Notes: generated by a model not told the origin, from the sequence alone. Counted from the first letter of the stretch, positions 43,072 through 52,405 are shown. The stretch is DNA of 56,150 bases from JACNLN01 sp964626495 (GCA_964626495.1 CAZVFT010000003.1:1-56150), one strand, 5' to 3'. Numbers and translations: made by a program.

Positions 43072-44252
43072 CAGATTCCCGCAAATACCTTTGTAACATC
43101 ATAAATCAATTTCGGTTTTTTCATAACCGCTTTTAAAAAGACCTTGGTAATCGTTCGCTCATCTTCAGGAATTTTTAACACCGCTTTTGCAATATTATCA
43201 AGCTCTTCATCACTTAATTCTGTAATGGTATTTTTTAACCGGTAATATCTTTCATGGTTCTTCCCTCCAATCTTGCGCCACTCCCTGCTGTATCTGGATA
43301 AATATTTCTCACTAAAGTCATTATTTGTGACGGCTTTCGCTGTTGTTTCTCCTGCCAGCATACCGGCTTTCATCGCTGGGATGATGCCGCCGCCTGTCAT
43401 TGGATTGACCATGTGAGCAGAATCTCCTACAAGTATCAATCCATTTGTTACGATCGTTTTCAGCGTTTTATCGCAGGGAACACCTCCCGCCACTGCTGTC
43501 AGCACAGAATGGTTTGGATAACGATGTTGTAAAAATTCGTCTAAATATCTGTATGCGGATTTCTCTTTGCTGTATTTCCCTGATATTCCAAGTCCGATAT
43601 TTGCCCGGTTCTTTCCTTTCGGGAAAACCCAGATATATCCCCCGGGAGCCCATTTTTTTGACAGATAAAAGTCAAACCGCCTTTCGTCCACCTCTATGCC
43701 TGTAACAGTCTTCTGGACGCAAGATAGCATATCTTTCATCTTAACCTGGGTTTGAAGACCCGCCCAACGCCCTACACGACTTTCTACACCATCGGCTCCA
43801 ATAACAAGCTTTGCCTTCAATTCAAACGGTTCAGATAAATATTTCCCCTTTACCCCTGCTACACAATCACCATCAAACAGAAGTCCATTCACATATGCCT
43901 TTGTGATGACAGTAGCACCTTCCATAGCAGCCATTTGAGCAAGATCGTAATCGAATATTCGCCGGTCCAGGATAAAACCCCGCGCCTTCATATCAAAATC
44001 CACAACATAGTCGCTGGGAGAGACCAATCGGATTTTCGAGATGGTAGATTTTATCCACCGGGGATCGGGGTCCATAAAATTTTTGAGTCCCTCCTCACTG
44101 ACCGCTTCACCACACCGGACGGGCATCCCAATATCTCGATCTTTTTCCAGAACAAGAACTTTCGCTCCGTTCATAGAAGCATAACGGGCCGCTGTCGTGC
44201 CTGCCGGTCCGCCACCTACGACAATGATATCAAACTTCTTCTGTCTCCACAT
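43071..44252 (-). CDS. Geranylgeranyl reductase-family flavoprotein
   Basis: A 393-residue FAD-dependent reductase that saturates isoprenoid chains. FDIIVVGGGPAGTTAARYAS is the FAD dinucleotide loop, VRCGEAVSEEGL the GGR-family PxxCGG-like motif (here PVRCGEAVS), LVIGADGVESRVGRW and LILVGDSAHMVNPMTGGGI the second FAD motifs, and YIWVFPKGKNRANIGLG the substrate-cavity motif. The start at 44252 is chosen over a longer frame because the GxGxxG strand then begins about ten residues in. It overlaps a 2[4Fe-4S] ferredoxin, the likely electron donor, and follows ubiA. Substrate may be a quinone side chain, a polyprenol or an ether lipid. Confidence 0.9.
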   Translation of the reverse strand: MWRQKKFDIIVVGGGPAGTTAARYASMNGAKVLVLEKDRDIGMPVRCGEAVSEEGLKNFMDPDPRWIKSTISKIRLVSPSDYVVDFDMKARGFILDRRIFDYDLAQMAAMEGATVITKAYVNGLLFDGDCVAGVKGKYLSEPFELKAKLVIGADGVESRVGRWAGLQTQVKMKDMLSCVQKTVTGIEVDERRFDFYLSKKWAPGGYIWVFPKGKNRANIGLGISGKYSKEKSAYRYLDEFLQHRYPNHSVLTAVAGGVPCDKTLKTIVTNGLILVGDSAHMVNPMTGGGIIPAMKAGMLAGETTAKAVTNNDFSEKYLSRYSREWRKIGGKNHERYYRLKNTITELSDEELDNIAKAVLKIPEDERTITKVFLKAVMKKPKLIYDVTKVFAGI

Positions 44253-44415
44253 TCTCCAGCACCTCAAATGGACAGATAAATATGCACAATTCACAATCAA
44301 TACAGAGTTCTTGATCGATTGTGAGGATAGCTTCCTCAATTTCAATACAATCTTCGGGACAGACCGCCACACAGCTGCCGCAAAAATCGCACTTATCTTG
44401 AATGATTTTAATCAT
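44230..44415 (-). CDS. 2[4Fe-4S] ferredoxin
   Basis: A 61-residue bacterial-type ferredoxin with two complete cluster motifs, CDFCGSCVAVCP and CIDCELCIFICP. Small soluble electron carrier. It overlaps ubiA at its start (8 bases) and the geranylgeranyl reductase at its end (23 bases), strongly suggesting it feeds electrons to that reductase. Confidence 0.95.
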   Translation of the reverse strand: MIKIIQDKCDFCGSCVAVCPEDCIEIEEAILTIDQELCIDCELCIFICPFEVLENVETEEV

Positions 44416-45454
44416 GGAAGAGCGGTTGTGATGGCATTTCCGAAAAAGTTGGATAAATCACGCCAAATCGAAAATAATAATAATGTCTCATCAAATAAAA
44501 ATTTATAATAAGAGGAACGAAAAACCACGGATACCTGACTCCAACAAATATTCCAAGAATAAGGACGGGATAACGAATAGACCACAGAACGTGTCGTGGC
44601 TTCCTTAAGATTAAAGCAACAAGAAAAAACGGGAGGGTAATAATTGACGCTGTGCTGATGACAGGATCTGAATATTTATATCCCAATACGGTAGATAAGC
44701 ATATCAAAAGGGTTCCAATGGCAAGTATGGTTCCATCACCATATTTTATTGCAAAGGTTACTTTATTCGTTTTTTCATCACCCACACGATCAGGAATAGA
44801 CGTTAGCATTGATACTGCAATAAAAGCCGAAACATAGGGAATAGATTGAATCAATCCAGTCATTAACTCCCCTCCGGCGTAGGTCCAACCCGTCATAAAC
44901 AGAAACAATCCCGCCAAACCATTCCCGATTGTTTCTAAAATTGGTTTCATTGACCATAGAAATTTCCCCCGATAAAATAATATTCCCCAAACACCATAGA
45001 GAAGTAATACCCAGACCAGAGTAAAAAATATAAATTCATTCCGCATAATAGAAACAAAAAATAAAGATAACACAACAATAACTATGCCGGCAATGAAGGC
45101 TAGTTTAGCGACAGAGCGGGCTTTCTCTTCTGAAATAATCTTCTGGCAGATCAATAGATTTTTTTGATTGATCTGATCTCTATCCCGGTGAAGGATTTGT
45201 CCTTGAATAAACGTTGTGGAAACTATCAAGGTCAATCCAAGAAAAAACATAACTCCAATCCAATCTATATGGGTTGACCACCACAATTCCTCGATAACAC
45301 CACCTCTTGCAGCGCTGATTCCTGCCAAAGTCATTATCCAAACTGGGAAAAATAGAATCGGTCTCATCAGGAAAAAGGTATCCAACACCTTGATTTTTCC
45401 ACTAATCTTCTTGAACAGTGGAGTATTGTATTTAATAAATCTTGCGATGAACAT
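44408..45454 (-). CDS. UbiA-family prenyltransferase
   Basis: A 348-residue integral membrane protein with about nine hydrophobic segments. The first Asp-rich motif reads GQILHRDRDQINQKN, in the place of the usual N/Q-x-x-x-D-x-x-x-D of the family, and the second reads SIPDRVGDEKTNK. It transfers a polyprenyl group to an aromatic or polar head group. With the downstream ferredoxin and geranylgeranyl reductase, an isoprenoid-lipid or quinone role is likely; DGGGP synthase, chlorophyll-synthase-like and menaquinone enzymes are all UbiA relatives, and I cannot choose. Starts two bases after the transporter stop. Confidence 0.85.
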   Translation of the reverse strand: MFIARFIKYNTPLFKKISGKIKVLDTFFLMRPILFFPVWIMTLAGISAARGGVIEELWWSTHIDWIGVMFFLGLTLIVSTTFIQGQILHRDRDQINQKNLLICQKIISEEKARSVAKLAFIAGIVIVVLSLFFVSIMRNEFIFFTLVWVLLLYGVWGILFYRGKFLWSMKPILETIGNGLAGLFLFMTGWTYAGGELMTGLIQSIPYVSAFIAVSMLTSIPDRVGDEKTNKVTFAIKYGDGTILAIGTLLICLSTVLGYKYSDPVISTASIITLPFFLVALILRKPRHVLWSIRYPVLILGIFVGVRYPWFFVPLIINFYLMRHYYYFRFGVIYPTFSEMPSQPLFHD

Positions 45455-45456
45455 TG

Positions 45457-47010
45457 TTATGTTTTTTCAATAATTCCAGCGATGAAAGTAATAACTGTGA
45501 GAATTATAGTTATTACCAATATTAAAGTTGTAAGACCCGAGGATAGATTAAAACGACTTCCTTTTTTTAATTCCTCAATAAATTGATTCGCACCCCATAC
45601 GACCAATGTAAAAATCGCTAATAATAAGCCACCAAGTGGAAGTAGATATTTGAATGATAAATAGTCAGCAAAGTCGAAAAATGTCCAACCTGTCTTTGAC
45701 CAACCTATAAGAATTGAAGGATATTTCTCAAATACTCCAGCAATAATCACAGCAATTCCTGATGCGAAAACTGCTATTGTAACACCTTTACCGGGTAGAT
45801 GAATCTTTTCCTGTCGAAAATCAAAACAGCCAAGCAGAATTGCAAATATACAAATCAGAATGCCAGCTACAACAGAAACAATAGCTGTTTGCGAAAGTGG
45901 ATGCCAATCTGCAAGCGCACCAAATGACATTGCGGAAGGAATACCAAGTAAGAAGATGACGATCCCAAAAGTAAGAGTAGCCTGTTTTCTGGGCCAACCT
46001 CGTTCATCAATAAAATATGCACTAATTACCTCAAGTAGAGATATTCCCGATGTTAAAGCCGCGATGGACATAAGAAGGAAAAACAGCAGCCCGAAAAACG
46101 CACCTCCGGGCATTTCCGAAAAAATGGCTGGTAGGACATGAAAAATTAATCCGGGTCCAGCAGCAGGCTCCAGGTCATAGGCAAATACCGCGGTAAAAAT
46201 GGCAACCCCAGCCAGTATTGCTACAGATGTGTCAAGAATTGCAATGATTATTGCAGAAGTGACAAGATTATCCTTTCGGGAAAGATATGATCCGTATGTA
46301 ATCATAGCTCCCATTCCAAGGCTCAGAGTAAAAAATGCATGCCCCAGAGCAACTAATATTGTATCGCCGGTTATCTTTGAAAAATCGGGTTTGAATAGAA
46401 ATTTTAATCCTGAGGATGCTCCCGGTAGAGTAACTCCCCTAATTACTAAAATTATAAGGATTATTATTAACGACGGCATCAGTATTTTGCTGGCTCTCTC
46501 AATCCCGCTTTTAACACCACCAATAACGATGGATATACAGAGTGCCATAAATAAGCCGTGATAGAAGATTGCCCAGCGAGTTGTTGCTGCAGATGCTGTA
46601 AAATGTTCGCCAGCCTGAGCGGCATCTTGAAACAGAGAAAAAACACCATGTAGAGCTTTCCACACATATCCCAAACACCATCCAGCTACCACACTATAAT
46701 AGGAAAGGATAATAAATCCTGCTAGAACACCCATTGCACCAACAAGATACCATTTCCCCCCAGAACGATCAACGCTTCTAAAGGCTCCCACAGGATTTTT
46801 ATGAGTTAGACGACCAAGTCCAAACTCCATTAGCATAACGGGAAATCCAATAACAATAACACAAATTATGTAAATGAGAACAAACGCAGCTCCACCATTC
46901 ATTCCAGTAATAAAAGGGAATTTCCAAATATTTCCTAATCCCACTGCGGAGCCGACTGCTGCCAGTATAAATCCAAAGTTTGTTCCCCATTGTTCCCTAT
47001 TTGATGTCAT
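45457..47010 (-). CDS. Neurotransmitter:sodium symporter (NSS/SNF) family transporter
   Basis: A 517-residue inner-membrane transporter of the LeuT fold, about 12 membrane segments. TNFGFILAAVGSAVGLGNIWKFPFITGMNGGAAFV is the TM1 Na+/substrate-binding region (described by position, residues 10-45), FGLGRLTHKNPVGAFR follows TM2, and ALGHAFFTLSLGMGAMITYGSYL is TM6. It imports an amino acid or related compound with Na+; substrate unknown. It starts directly after the DUF5683 stop. Na+ coupling fits a marine habitat. Confidence 0.94.
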   Translation of the reverse strand: MTSNREQWGTNFGFILAAVGSAVGLGNIWKFPFITGMNGGAAFVLIYIICVIVIGFPVMLMEFGLGRLTHKNPVGAFRSVDRSGGKWYLVGAMGVLAGFIILSYYSVVAGWCLGYVWKALHGVFSLFQDAAQAGEHFTASAATTRWAIFYHGLFMALCISIVIGGVKSGIERASKILMPSLIIILIILVIRGVTLPGASSGLKFLFKPDFSKITGDTILVALGHAFFTLSLGMGAMITYGSYLSRKDNLVTSAIIIAILDTSVAILAGVAIFTAVFAYDLEPAAGPGLIFHVLPAIFSEMPGGAFFGLLFFLLMSIAALTSGISLLEVISAYFIDERGWPRKQATLTFGIVIFLLGIPSAMSFGALADWHPLSQTAIVSVVAGILICIFAILLGCFDFRQEKIHLPGKGVTIAVFASGIAVIIAGVFEKYPSILIGWSKTGWTFFDFADYLSFKYLLPLGGLLLAIFTLVVWGANQFIEELKKGSRFNLSSGLTTLILVITIILTVITFIAGIIEKT

Positions 47011-47448
47011 TTATTCTCCTGTCTCGAAGGGACTCCCTCTGCGAGCTGTCTCCTCCTGTTGAGAGTCGTTTTTCTCAATTGGTCTATCAAACTCGTCTAT
47101 ATTTTCTTCAAAAGATGACAAGTGGCTATCCACCAGTGCATCTAAAAGGTTGTAAATATAAATCAAACCAACCCACCAGGCATATTTATTTCTCTTTTCT
47201 AAGTAACGATTGTTATCAGGATTGTTATTGTATAGATTCCTGAAATTAATATATTGGTAACAGGCGTACGATTCCGCAAGGACAATCAACGTTCCTTTTA
47301 CCCACTTCCCATTATAAAACTGGCCGCCACCCGGAATGATGGAGTACATGACCGCTTTCTTCGGTGATTTCTCAACAAATGTAGAATCCTGAGATGCAAA
47401 AAGTGGTGCAACTAAAAAAAGGGGGAGGAAAATAGTTGCTGGTTTCAC
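47011..47448 (-). CDS. DUF5683-like exported protein
   Basis: A 145-residue protein with a signal peptide (MKPATIFLPLFLVAPLFASQ), then KSPKKAVMYSIIPGGGQFYNGKWVKGTL, the DUF5683 signature (PGxGQFYN), and ALVDSHL at the end of the second hydrophobic stretch. Function unknown; common in FCB bacteria and probably membrane-bound. The last residues ARRGSPFETGE are encoded by a 24-bp repeat also present inside gcvPB, so the acidic C-terminus may have been extended by the repeat. Confidence 0.8.
   Translation of the reverse strand: MKPATIFLPLFLVAPLFASQDSTFVEKSPKKAVMYSIIPGGGQFYNGKWVKGTLIVLAESYACYQYINFRNLYNNNPDNNRYLEKRNKYAWWVGLIYIYNLLDALVDSHLSSFEENIDEFDRPIEKNDSQQEETARRGSPFETGE
47025..47048. repeat. 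AGGGACTCCCT palindromic repeat, copy 1 (end of DUF5683 gene)
   Basis: CGAAGGGACTCCCTCTGCGA then GCTG, identical over 24 bases to 48401-48424. Here it is read as ARRGSPF on the minus strand. The flanks differ apart from TTCTCCT. Confidence 0.75.
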
Positions 47449-47477
47449 ACAAATATGTGTTTTGATGGTTATTATTA

Positions 47478-47861
47478 CTATCTTACTGCGATACAGTCAA
47501 TTTCCACATCTGTTCCCAAAGGAAGGTCAGAAACCTGAACAGCCGAACGAGCTGGCGGATCGTTAGTAAAAACCTTTCTAAATATATCGTTTAATTCATC
47601 AAATCTGGAAAGATCGGTTAAAAATACTGTGAGTTTTACAGCATTATCCAGAGAAGAATCAGCTTCCTGAAGTATGGTATCGAGGTTATGTAAAATCTGT
47701 TTAACACGGGATTTAAAATCCCCTTCAATAATATTTCCCGTGGCGGGGTTGATGGCAATCTGACCCGCGGTGAAAATAAAATCTCCAGACACAATTGCCT
47801 GGCTGTATGGTCCGACAGCTTTTGGGGCTTTGTCCGTTATCACGACCTTCCTATTTGTCAT
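47478..47861 (-). CDS. ridA: RidA-family enamine/imine deaminase
   Basis: A 127-residue RidA protein (from ATG 47861, which overlaps the gcvPB stop as ATGA; an ATG four codons earlier is also possible). It hydrolyses reactive 2-aminoacrylate and related imines released by PLP enzymes. Motifs: APKAVGPYSQAI, FIFTAGQIAINPATG, ARSAVQVSDLPLGTDVEID, containing the Arg that binds the substrate carboxylate. Its coupling to a PLP-dependent glycine decarboxylase subunit is sensible. Confidence 0.95.
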   Translation of the reverse strand: MTNRKVVITDKAPKAVGPYSQAIVSGDFIFTAGQIAINPATGNIIEGDFKSRVKQILHNLDTILQEADSSLDNAVKLTVFLTDLSRFDELNDIFRKVFTNDPPARSAVQVSDLPLGTDVEIDCIAVR

Positions 47862-49330
47862 AACTGCATCCATCTTAAATTGAGTGATCGATTTGCTGAC
47901 ACCTCATCGAGTCGTCTGACAGGAGTGGAGTATGGGGCATTCTGTACCTTCTCTGGATTGGTTTTTGACTCTTCATCAATTTGAAGCAAGGCTTTGGCAA
48001 ATCGATCCAGATTTTCCATAGTTTCGGACTCTGTTGGTTCCACCATCAAAGCTTCTGGTACATTCATAGGAAAATAGACAGTGGGAGCATGAAAACCAAA
48101 GTCCAACAACCTTTTACCAATATCAAGGGCTTTGACTCCCCGCTCCTTTTGCTTCTTCGCTGTTAAGACAAATTCGTGCATACAGTGATCATCAATATAA
48201 AGATCATAAGCCTTCTGAACCCGGTGTTTTAGATAGTTGGCATTCAAGATTGCCTGTCGTGATAATGTGCTGAGCCTTTCTCTTCCCACCATCTGGATAT
48301 AAGTGTATGCTCGCACCAGGATGCCAAAATTACCAAAAAAGGAATGAATACGCCCGATACTGTTAGGAAGATCATAGTTCAGGCTGTATCGTTCTCCTCC
48401 CGAAGGGACTCCCTCTGCGAGCTGGCGTTCTACCAGCGGGATGGGGAGTAAATCCATTAGTTTCTCCACAACGCCGATGGGACCAGACCCGGGTCCTCCC
48501 CCACCGTGAGGTGTCGAAAAAGTTTTATGTGGATTAATGTGAACAATATCAAATCCCATATCTACCGGTCTAATAATACCAAGAAGCGCATTCAAATTGG
48601 CTCCATCCATATACATCAATCCACCTGCTTCGTGAACGAGCTGGGTGATTTCTTCAATGTCCGATTCGAATAACCCAAGAGTATTAGGAACGGTCAACAT
48701 CATTCCTGCAACATTTTCCGATAGCTTCTTTTTCAAATCTTCCAGATCCACTCGTCCACTTTGGTTGGTCAGTACATTCCGCACCTCGCAACCTCCCATC
48801 ATGACACTGGCAGGATTTGTTCCGTGAGCGGTATCCGGTATCAGGATGACACGCCTGTCATTCCCTTTGAGTGAATGATACTTTCGCATCAGCAACACGC
48901 CTGTTAATTCTCCCTGAGAGCCAGCGCTGGGTTGAAGGGTGAAACGATCCATCCCTGTGATGGCTTTTAACTGCTCCTCCAAACCGAAGATGACAGCCAA
49001 TGCTCCCTGGATGGTCCTCTCCGGCTGGCGGGGATGAACGGCAGTGAAACCGCTCATTTGTGAGGTAACCTCATTAACTTTTGGATTGTATTTCATCGTA
49101 CAGGAACCTAACGGATAGAGATCCCTGTCTACGTGATGGTTTTTGACGGATAGATTGGTAAAATGACGGATTACTTCCGGCTCGGTAACTTCTGGTAATG
49201 ATGCATCATTACTACGTAATTCTGATTCATCGAATAAATCTGCTGGTAAAATAGCAGGAACATCACTTTCTGGAAGTGAAGACCCAACCTTCCCTTCCCG
49301 ACTCTTATGAAAAATCAGATGGTTACTCAT
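47858..49330 (-). CDS. gcvPB: Glycine decarboxylase subunit 2 (P-protein beta)
   Basis: PLP-bearing half of the split P-protein of the glycine cleavage system. 490 residues. Lys of INPHKTFSTPHGGGGPGSGP binds PLP; PLGSCTMKYNPKVNE, LQPSAGSQGEL and PTESETMENLDRF are family motifs. The partner gcvPA is not next to it. A 24-bp palindromic repeat (48401-48424) encodes QLAEGVPS in the segment LVERQLAEGVPSGGERYSL, where relatives have a shorter VVEKDGDRY-like stretch, so an in-frame insertion is likely. Start overlaps the alaS stop. Confidence 0.94.
   Translation of the reverse strand: MSNHLIFHKSREGKVGSSLPESDVPAILPADLFDESELRSNDASLPEVTEPEVIRHFTNLSVKNHHVDRDLYPLGSCTMKYNPKVNEVTSQMSGFTAVHPRQPERTIQGALAVIFGLEEQLKAITGMDRFTLQPSAGSQGELTGVLLMRKYHSLKGNDRRVILIPDTAHGTNPASVMMGGCEVRNVLTNQSGRVDLEDLKKKLSENVAGMMLTVPNTLGLFESDIEEITQLVHEAGGLMYMDGANLNALLGIIRPVDMGFDIVHINPHKTFSTPHGGGGPGSGPIGVVEKLMDLLPIPLVERQLAEGVPSGGERYSLNYDLPNSIGRIHSFFGNFGILVRAYTYIQMVGRERLSTLSRQAILNANYLKHRVQKAYDLYIDDHCMHEFVLTAKKQKERGVKALDIGKRLLDFGFHAPTVYFPMNVPEALMVEPTESETMENLDRFAKALLQIDEESKTNPEKVQNAPYSTPVRRLDEVSANRSLNLRWMQL
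48401..48424. repeat. AGGGACTCCCT palindromic repeat, copy 2 (inside gcvPB)
   Basis: 24 bases identical to 47025-47048, read here in another frame as QLAEGVPS. The core AGGGA-C-TCCCT is a perfect 5-bp inverted repeat around one base. Confidence 0.75.
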
Positions 49331-51918
49331 TTCCCCCTCACAATTTTAACCGACTCTTTTTTAATCTCTTTAATGGCATCGTGTAAGACGTCTGGATCTT
49401 TCCCTCCAGCCGTGGCAAGATGAGGTTTACCACCTCCGCCTCCGCCAATCATTTGTCCAAATTTTCTTGCAAGATCACCTGCTTTTATTCCTTTTTTATT
49501 AAGATCTTTGGTAACAATACATACCAGGTTTGGTTTATCATCAATAATTCCCCCAAGAACACCTATCCCGCTCTTCAATTTTGTAAGCAGTTGATCTCCC
49601 AGGTTTTTCAAATGATCCATATCAATAACATCCACCACCGTCGCCAATACATTTCGCCCATTTACCTCTTCACACTCTTTCATCACACTAATGAGTACAT
49701 CAGCCTTACTGACCGTCTGTTTTTTTCTTAACTTTTTCTCGAGGTTTTTTTTCTGCTCCAGCAATTTGGATACGCGTTCGGCAACCTGTTCCCTGGAACA
49801 ATTAAGCAATTCCTGAACTTGAGACAGAATATCAAATCCATTCAAAATATAATCAATTGCTTTCGAACCCGTTATGGCAAAAATTCGTCTCACGCCGGCT
49901 GCAAGAGAAGATTCCTCTGTTATCTTGAAAAATCCAATTTCTCCTGTGCTAATTACGTGAGTTCCCCCACATAATTCCTTTGAGAAATCACCTGCACTCA
50001 CCACCCTGACTTTTTCACCGTATTTTTCTCCAAATAAAGCCACAGCTCCTTCTTGGCGAGCTTTTTCAAAATCCTTATAAGATATTTCTATCGGTATATT
50101 TTCCCGGATCTCTCGGTTTACAATTTCTTCTACTTTACGAATTTGTTCCAGTGTCATTTTCTCATAATGGGTGAGGTCAAAGCGAAGATAGTCAGAATGA
50201 ACCAGAGATCCTGCTTGATGCACATGATCCCCAAGTACGAGTTTCAGTGCTTTGTGCATAAGATGTGTAGCGGTGTGATTTAATTTGATGGCATTTCGTC
50301 TGTTTACGTCAATTTCTGCAGTTACTTCTGGAGATTCAACAGCATCGTCCGACATCATCTTCCCAATGTGAATAAAATTTTCACCTTCCTTTACGGTATT
50401 GACAACTTCAATGGTAAATCTCTCACCTCTAATGAACCCCGCATCACCAACCTGCCCCCCAGATTCACCATAAAATGGAGTTCTGTCAAGAATTAGAAAA
50501 ACTTTCCCATTTTCATTTAAATATCGTCGAATTTGAACCTTCGATTTAGCTTCATCATAACCGATGAATTCAGAATCTTTCCCTTTGGTCAATTCTACCC
50601 AGTTACCTTTAGCCACATCCACGCGGAATCTGGCGGATGATCGCGCTCTTTCCCGCTGTCCTTGCATCTCCTGTTCGAAGCCTTTCAGATCAACCGACAG
50701 CCCCTTTTCCCTCGCCATCTGTTGAGTGAGGTCCAGCGGGAATCCAAAAGTATCATACAATTTGAATGCCTTATCGCCGGGAATAATATCAGCAGTCAGA
50801 TCCGCAAGTATCTTCTGAAAATTCTCAAGACCTCGATCAAGAGTTGCGTTAAAACTCTCCTCTTCAACCTTGATTACTTTTTCGACATGTTTTTTCCGCT
50901 CAACCAGTTCCGGATAAATATCCCCCATCATGTCAATAATCATAGGAACCAAACGATAAAGGAACGGATCGTGAGCCCCAAGATTTCTACTGAAACGAGC
51001 CGCACGGCGAAGGATTCTCCTCACCACGTATCCTCTACCCTCGTTCGATGGAAGCACACCGTCAGCAATGGCAAAAGTCATCATTCGAAGATGATCTGCA
51101 ATTACCCTGTGGGGTACCGGATTGTTCTTGTAAAATGTGTTTGTTAACCTTTCCACTTCCTGAATAATCGGTTGGAACAAGTCAGATTGATAATTGCTTG
51201 TTTTATGTTGCAATACAGCAGCAATACGCTCAAGCCCAGCACCCGTATCAACGTGTTTTTTGGAAAGTCTTTCAAGGCTTCCGTCCGGCATACGATTACT
51301 CTGGATAAAAACAAGATTCCAGAGTTCCCAATACTGGTCAGATACATTGATACCTTTTTTATTTTGTTTGGATAAGTCTTTACCCACATAATAATGAATC
51401 TCAGAACAGGGACCGCAGGGACCTGTTTCCCCCATTTCCCAGAAATTTTCTCTTTTCCCAAATTTCAATACCCGATTAGGGTCAATATCTGTCACCTTTT
51501 TCCACAATTCTTCAGACTCATTATCCCCCTCAAAAACTGTCGCCCAAAGTCGTTCTTTTGGCAGCTCCCAAATCTCTGTGAAAAGTTCCCATGCCCAGTG
51601 AATTGCTTCCTCCTTGTAGTAATCTCCAAAAGACCAATTCCCTAACATCTCAAAAAATGTGTGATGGAATGTGTCATAGCCCACCTCTTCCAGGTCATTA
51701 TGTTTCCCACTCACTCGGATACATTTCTGAGAATTCACGATACGCGGATATTTTATTCCCTCCTTATCCAGAAAAATATTTTTAAACTGGTTCATACCGG
51801 CATTTGTGAATAGAAGAGTAGGATCGTCAACCGGTACTACGGGTGTACTTCGGACGAAAGAGTGATCTCTTTCCTTAAAGAAATCAATAAATTGTTGTCT
51901 GACTGTCTTAGAATCCAT
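49327..51918 (-). CDS. alaS: Alanyl-tRNA synthetase
   Basis: Charges tRNA-Ala. 863 residues: catalytic core with RSTPVVPVDDPTLLFTNAGMNQF and GCGPCSEIHYY-like GPCGPCSEIHY, the editing domain with NHTATHLMHKAL and CGGTHV zinc ligands, and the C-Ala domain ending in GQMIGGGGGGKPHLATAGG. Full length. It is the first gene of a nine-gene minus-strand run with overlapping or nearly touching neighbours, and is divergent from the FecR-barrel gene. Confidence 0.97.
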   Translation of the reverse strand: MDSKTVRQQFIDFFKERDHSFVRSTPVVPVDDPTLLFTNAGMNQFKNIFLDKEGIKYPRIVNSQKCIRVSGKHNDLEEVGYDTFHHTFFEMLGNWSFGDYYKEEAIHWAWELFTEIWELPKERLWATVFEGDNESEELWKKVTDIDPNRVLKFGKRENFWEMGETGPCGPCSEIHYYVGKDLSKQNKKGINVSDQYWELWNLVFIQSNRMPDGSLERLSKKHVDTGAGLERIAAVLQHKTSNYQSDLFQPIIQEVERLTNTFYKNNPVPHRVIADHLRMMTFAIADGVLPSNEGRGYVVRRILRRAARFSRNLGAHDPFLYRLVPMIIDMMGDIYPELVERKKHVEKVIKVEEESFNATLDRGLENFQKILADLTADIIPGDKAFKLYDTFGFPLDLTQQMAREKGLSVDLKGFEQEMQGQRERARSSARFRVDVAKGNWVELTKGKDSEFIGYDEAKSKVQIRRYLNENGKVFLILDRTPFYGESGGQVGDAGFIRGERFTIEVVNTVKEGENFIHIGKMMSDDAVESPEVTAEIDVNRRNAIKLNHTATHLMHKALKLVLGDHVHQAGSLVHSDYLRFDLTHYEKMTLEQIRKVEEIVNREIRENIPIEISYKDFEKARQEGAVALFGEKYGEKVRVVSAGDFSKELCGGTHVISTGEIGFFKITEESSLAAGVRRIFAITGSKAIDYILNGFDILSQVQELLNCSREQVAERVSKLLEQKKNLEKKLRKKQTVSKADVLISVMKECEEVNGRNVLATVVDVIDMDHLKNLGDQLLTKLKSGIGVLGGIIDDKPNLVCIVTKDLNKKGIKAGDLARKFGQMIGGGGGGKPHLATAGGKDPDVLHDAIKEIKKESVKIVRGK

Positions 51919-52405
51919 CCTGTTCAGAAAGCAAAAGAAGTTTCTATACTTGAAATATTGATGGCTTCATCACTTGTAATATCACAAATATGATGCCCAT
52001 CTCAAATATTCCATTTATACTTATCCTCATATAATTAAATTTACCCTTATGAATAGGTTTGTTCAATTTGTTTTTCTCACTAAAATAAAGTATTCAAGAA
52101 AATTTTTCTCCATTACTGAAACTCTCGTATGTTGAGCCTGATTTTGTTTATCAATCGAATAATGCAGCGCGATAAGTTAAAAATTGTCGTTTTTTGTGAA
52201 TTTTTAAACCCAACAAAACCTTTTAAAAATTAATACATAAAGAGCAATGTTTAGTTGACATATAGATAGTTTATGTATATTTTATGCAAAGAATGTTTGT
52301 ATAATTAAGGAGGAGCCATTCCGAAAATACTGAAGCCAATGAATTATCCTGCTATACCAAGTTTGGAAACCTTAAACTAAACAAAAACAAAATAGAGGAA
52401 TATTA
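51919..52405. other. AT-rich divergent intergenic region
   Basis: 487 bases between alaS (-) and the FecR-barrel gene (+). Besides the promoter at 52255, AAGGAGG occurs at 52308, followed by a frame usable from ATT 52318 or ATG 52339 (MNYPAIPSLETLN, stop 52378-52380), a possible leader peptide of low confidence. No RNA gene or riboswitch is recognisable. Confidence 0.5.
52255..52283 (+). promoter_or_regulatory. Strong sigma-70-type promoter for the FecR-barrel/selenoprotein unit
   Basis: Consensus TTGACA (52255-52260), 17-base spacer, TATTTT (52278-52283). The message would have a 5' leader of about 115 bases. Confidence 0.6.

Noticed and set aside
44252..44372. Forty-residue N-terminal extension of the geranylgeranyl reductase
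   Set aside because: It translates the overlapping ferredoxin gene in another frame; the FAD-binding strand begins properly from 44252.
52318..52380. Leader peptide gene before the FecR-barrel gene
   Set aside because: It would need an ATT start at good spacing, or an ATG too far from the ribosome site; kept only as a note in the intergenic entry.
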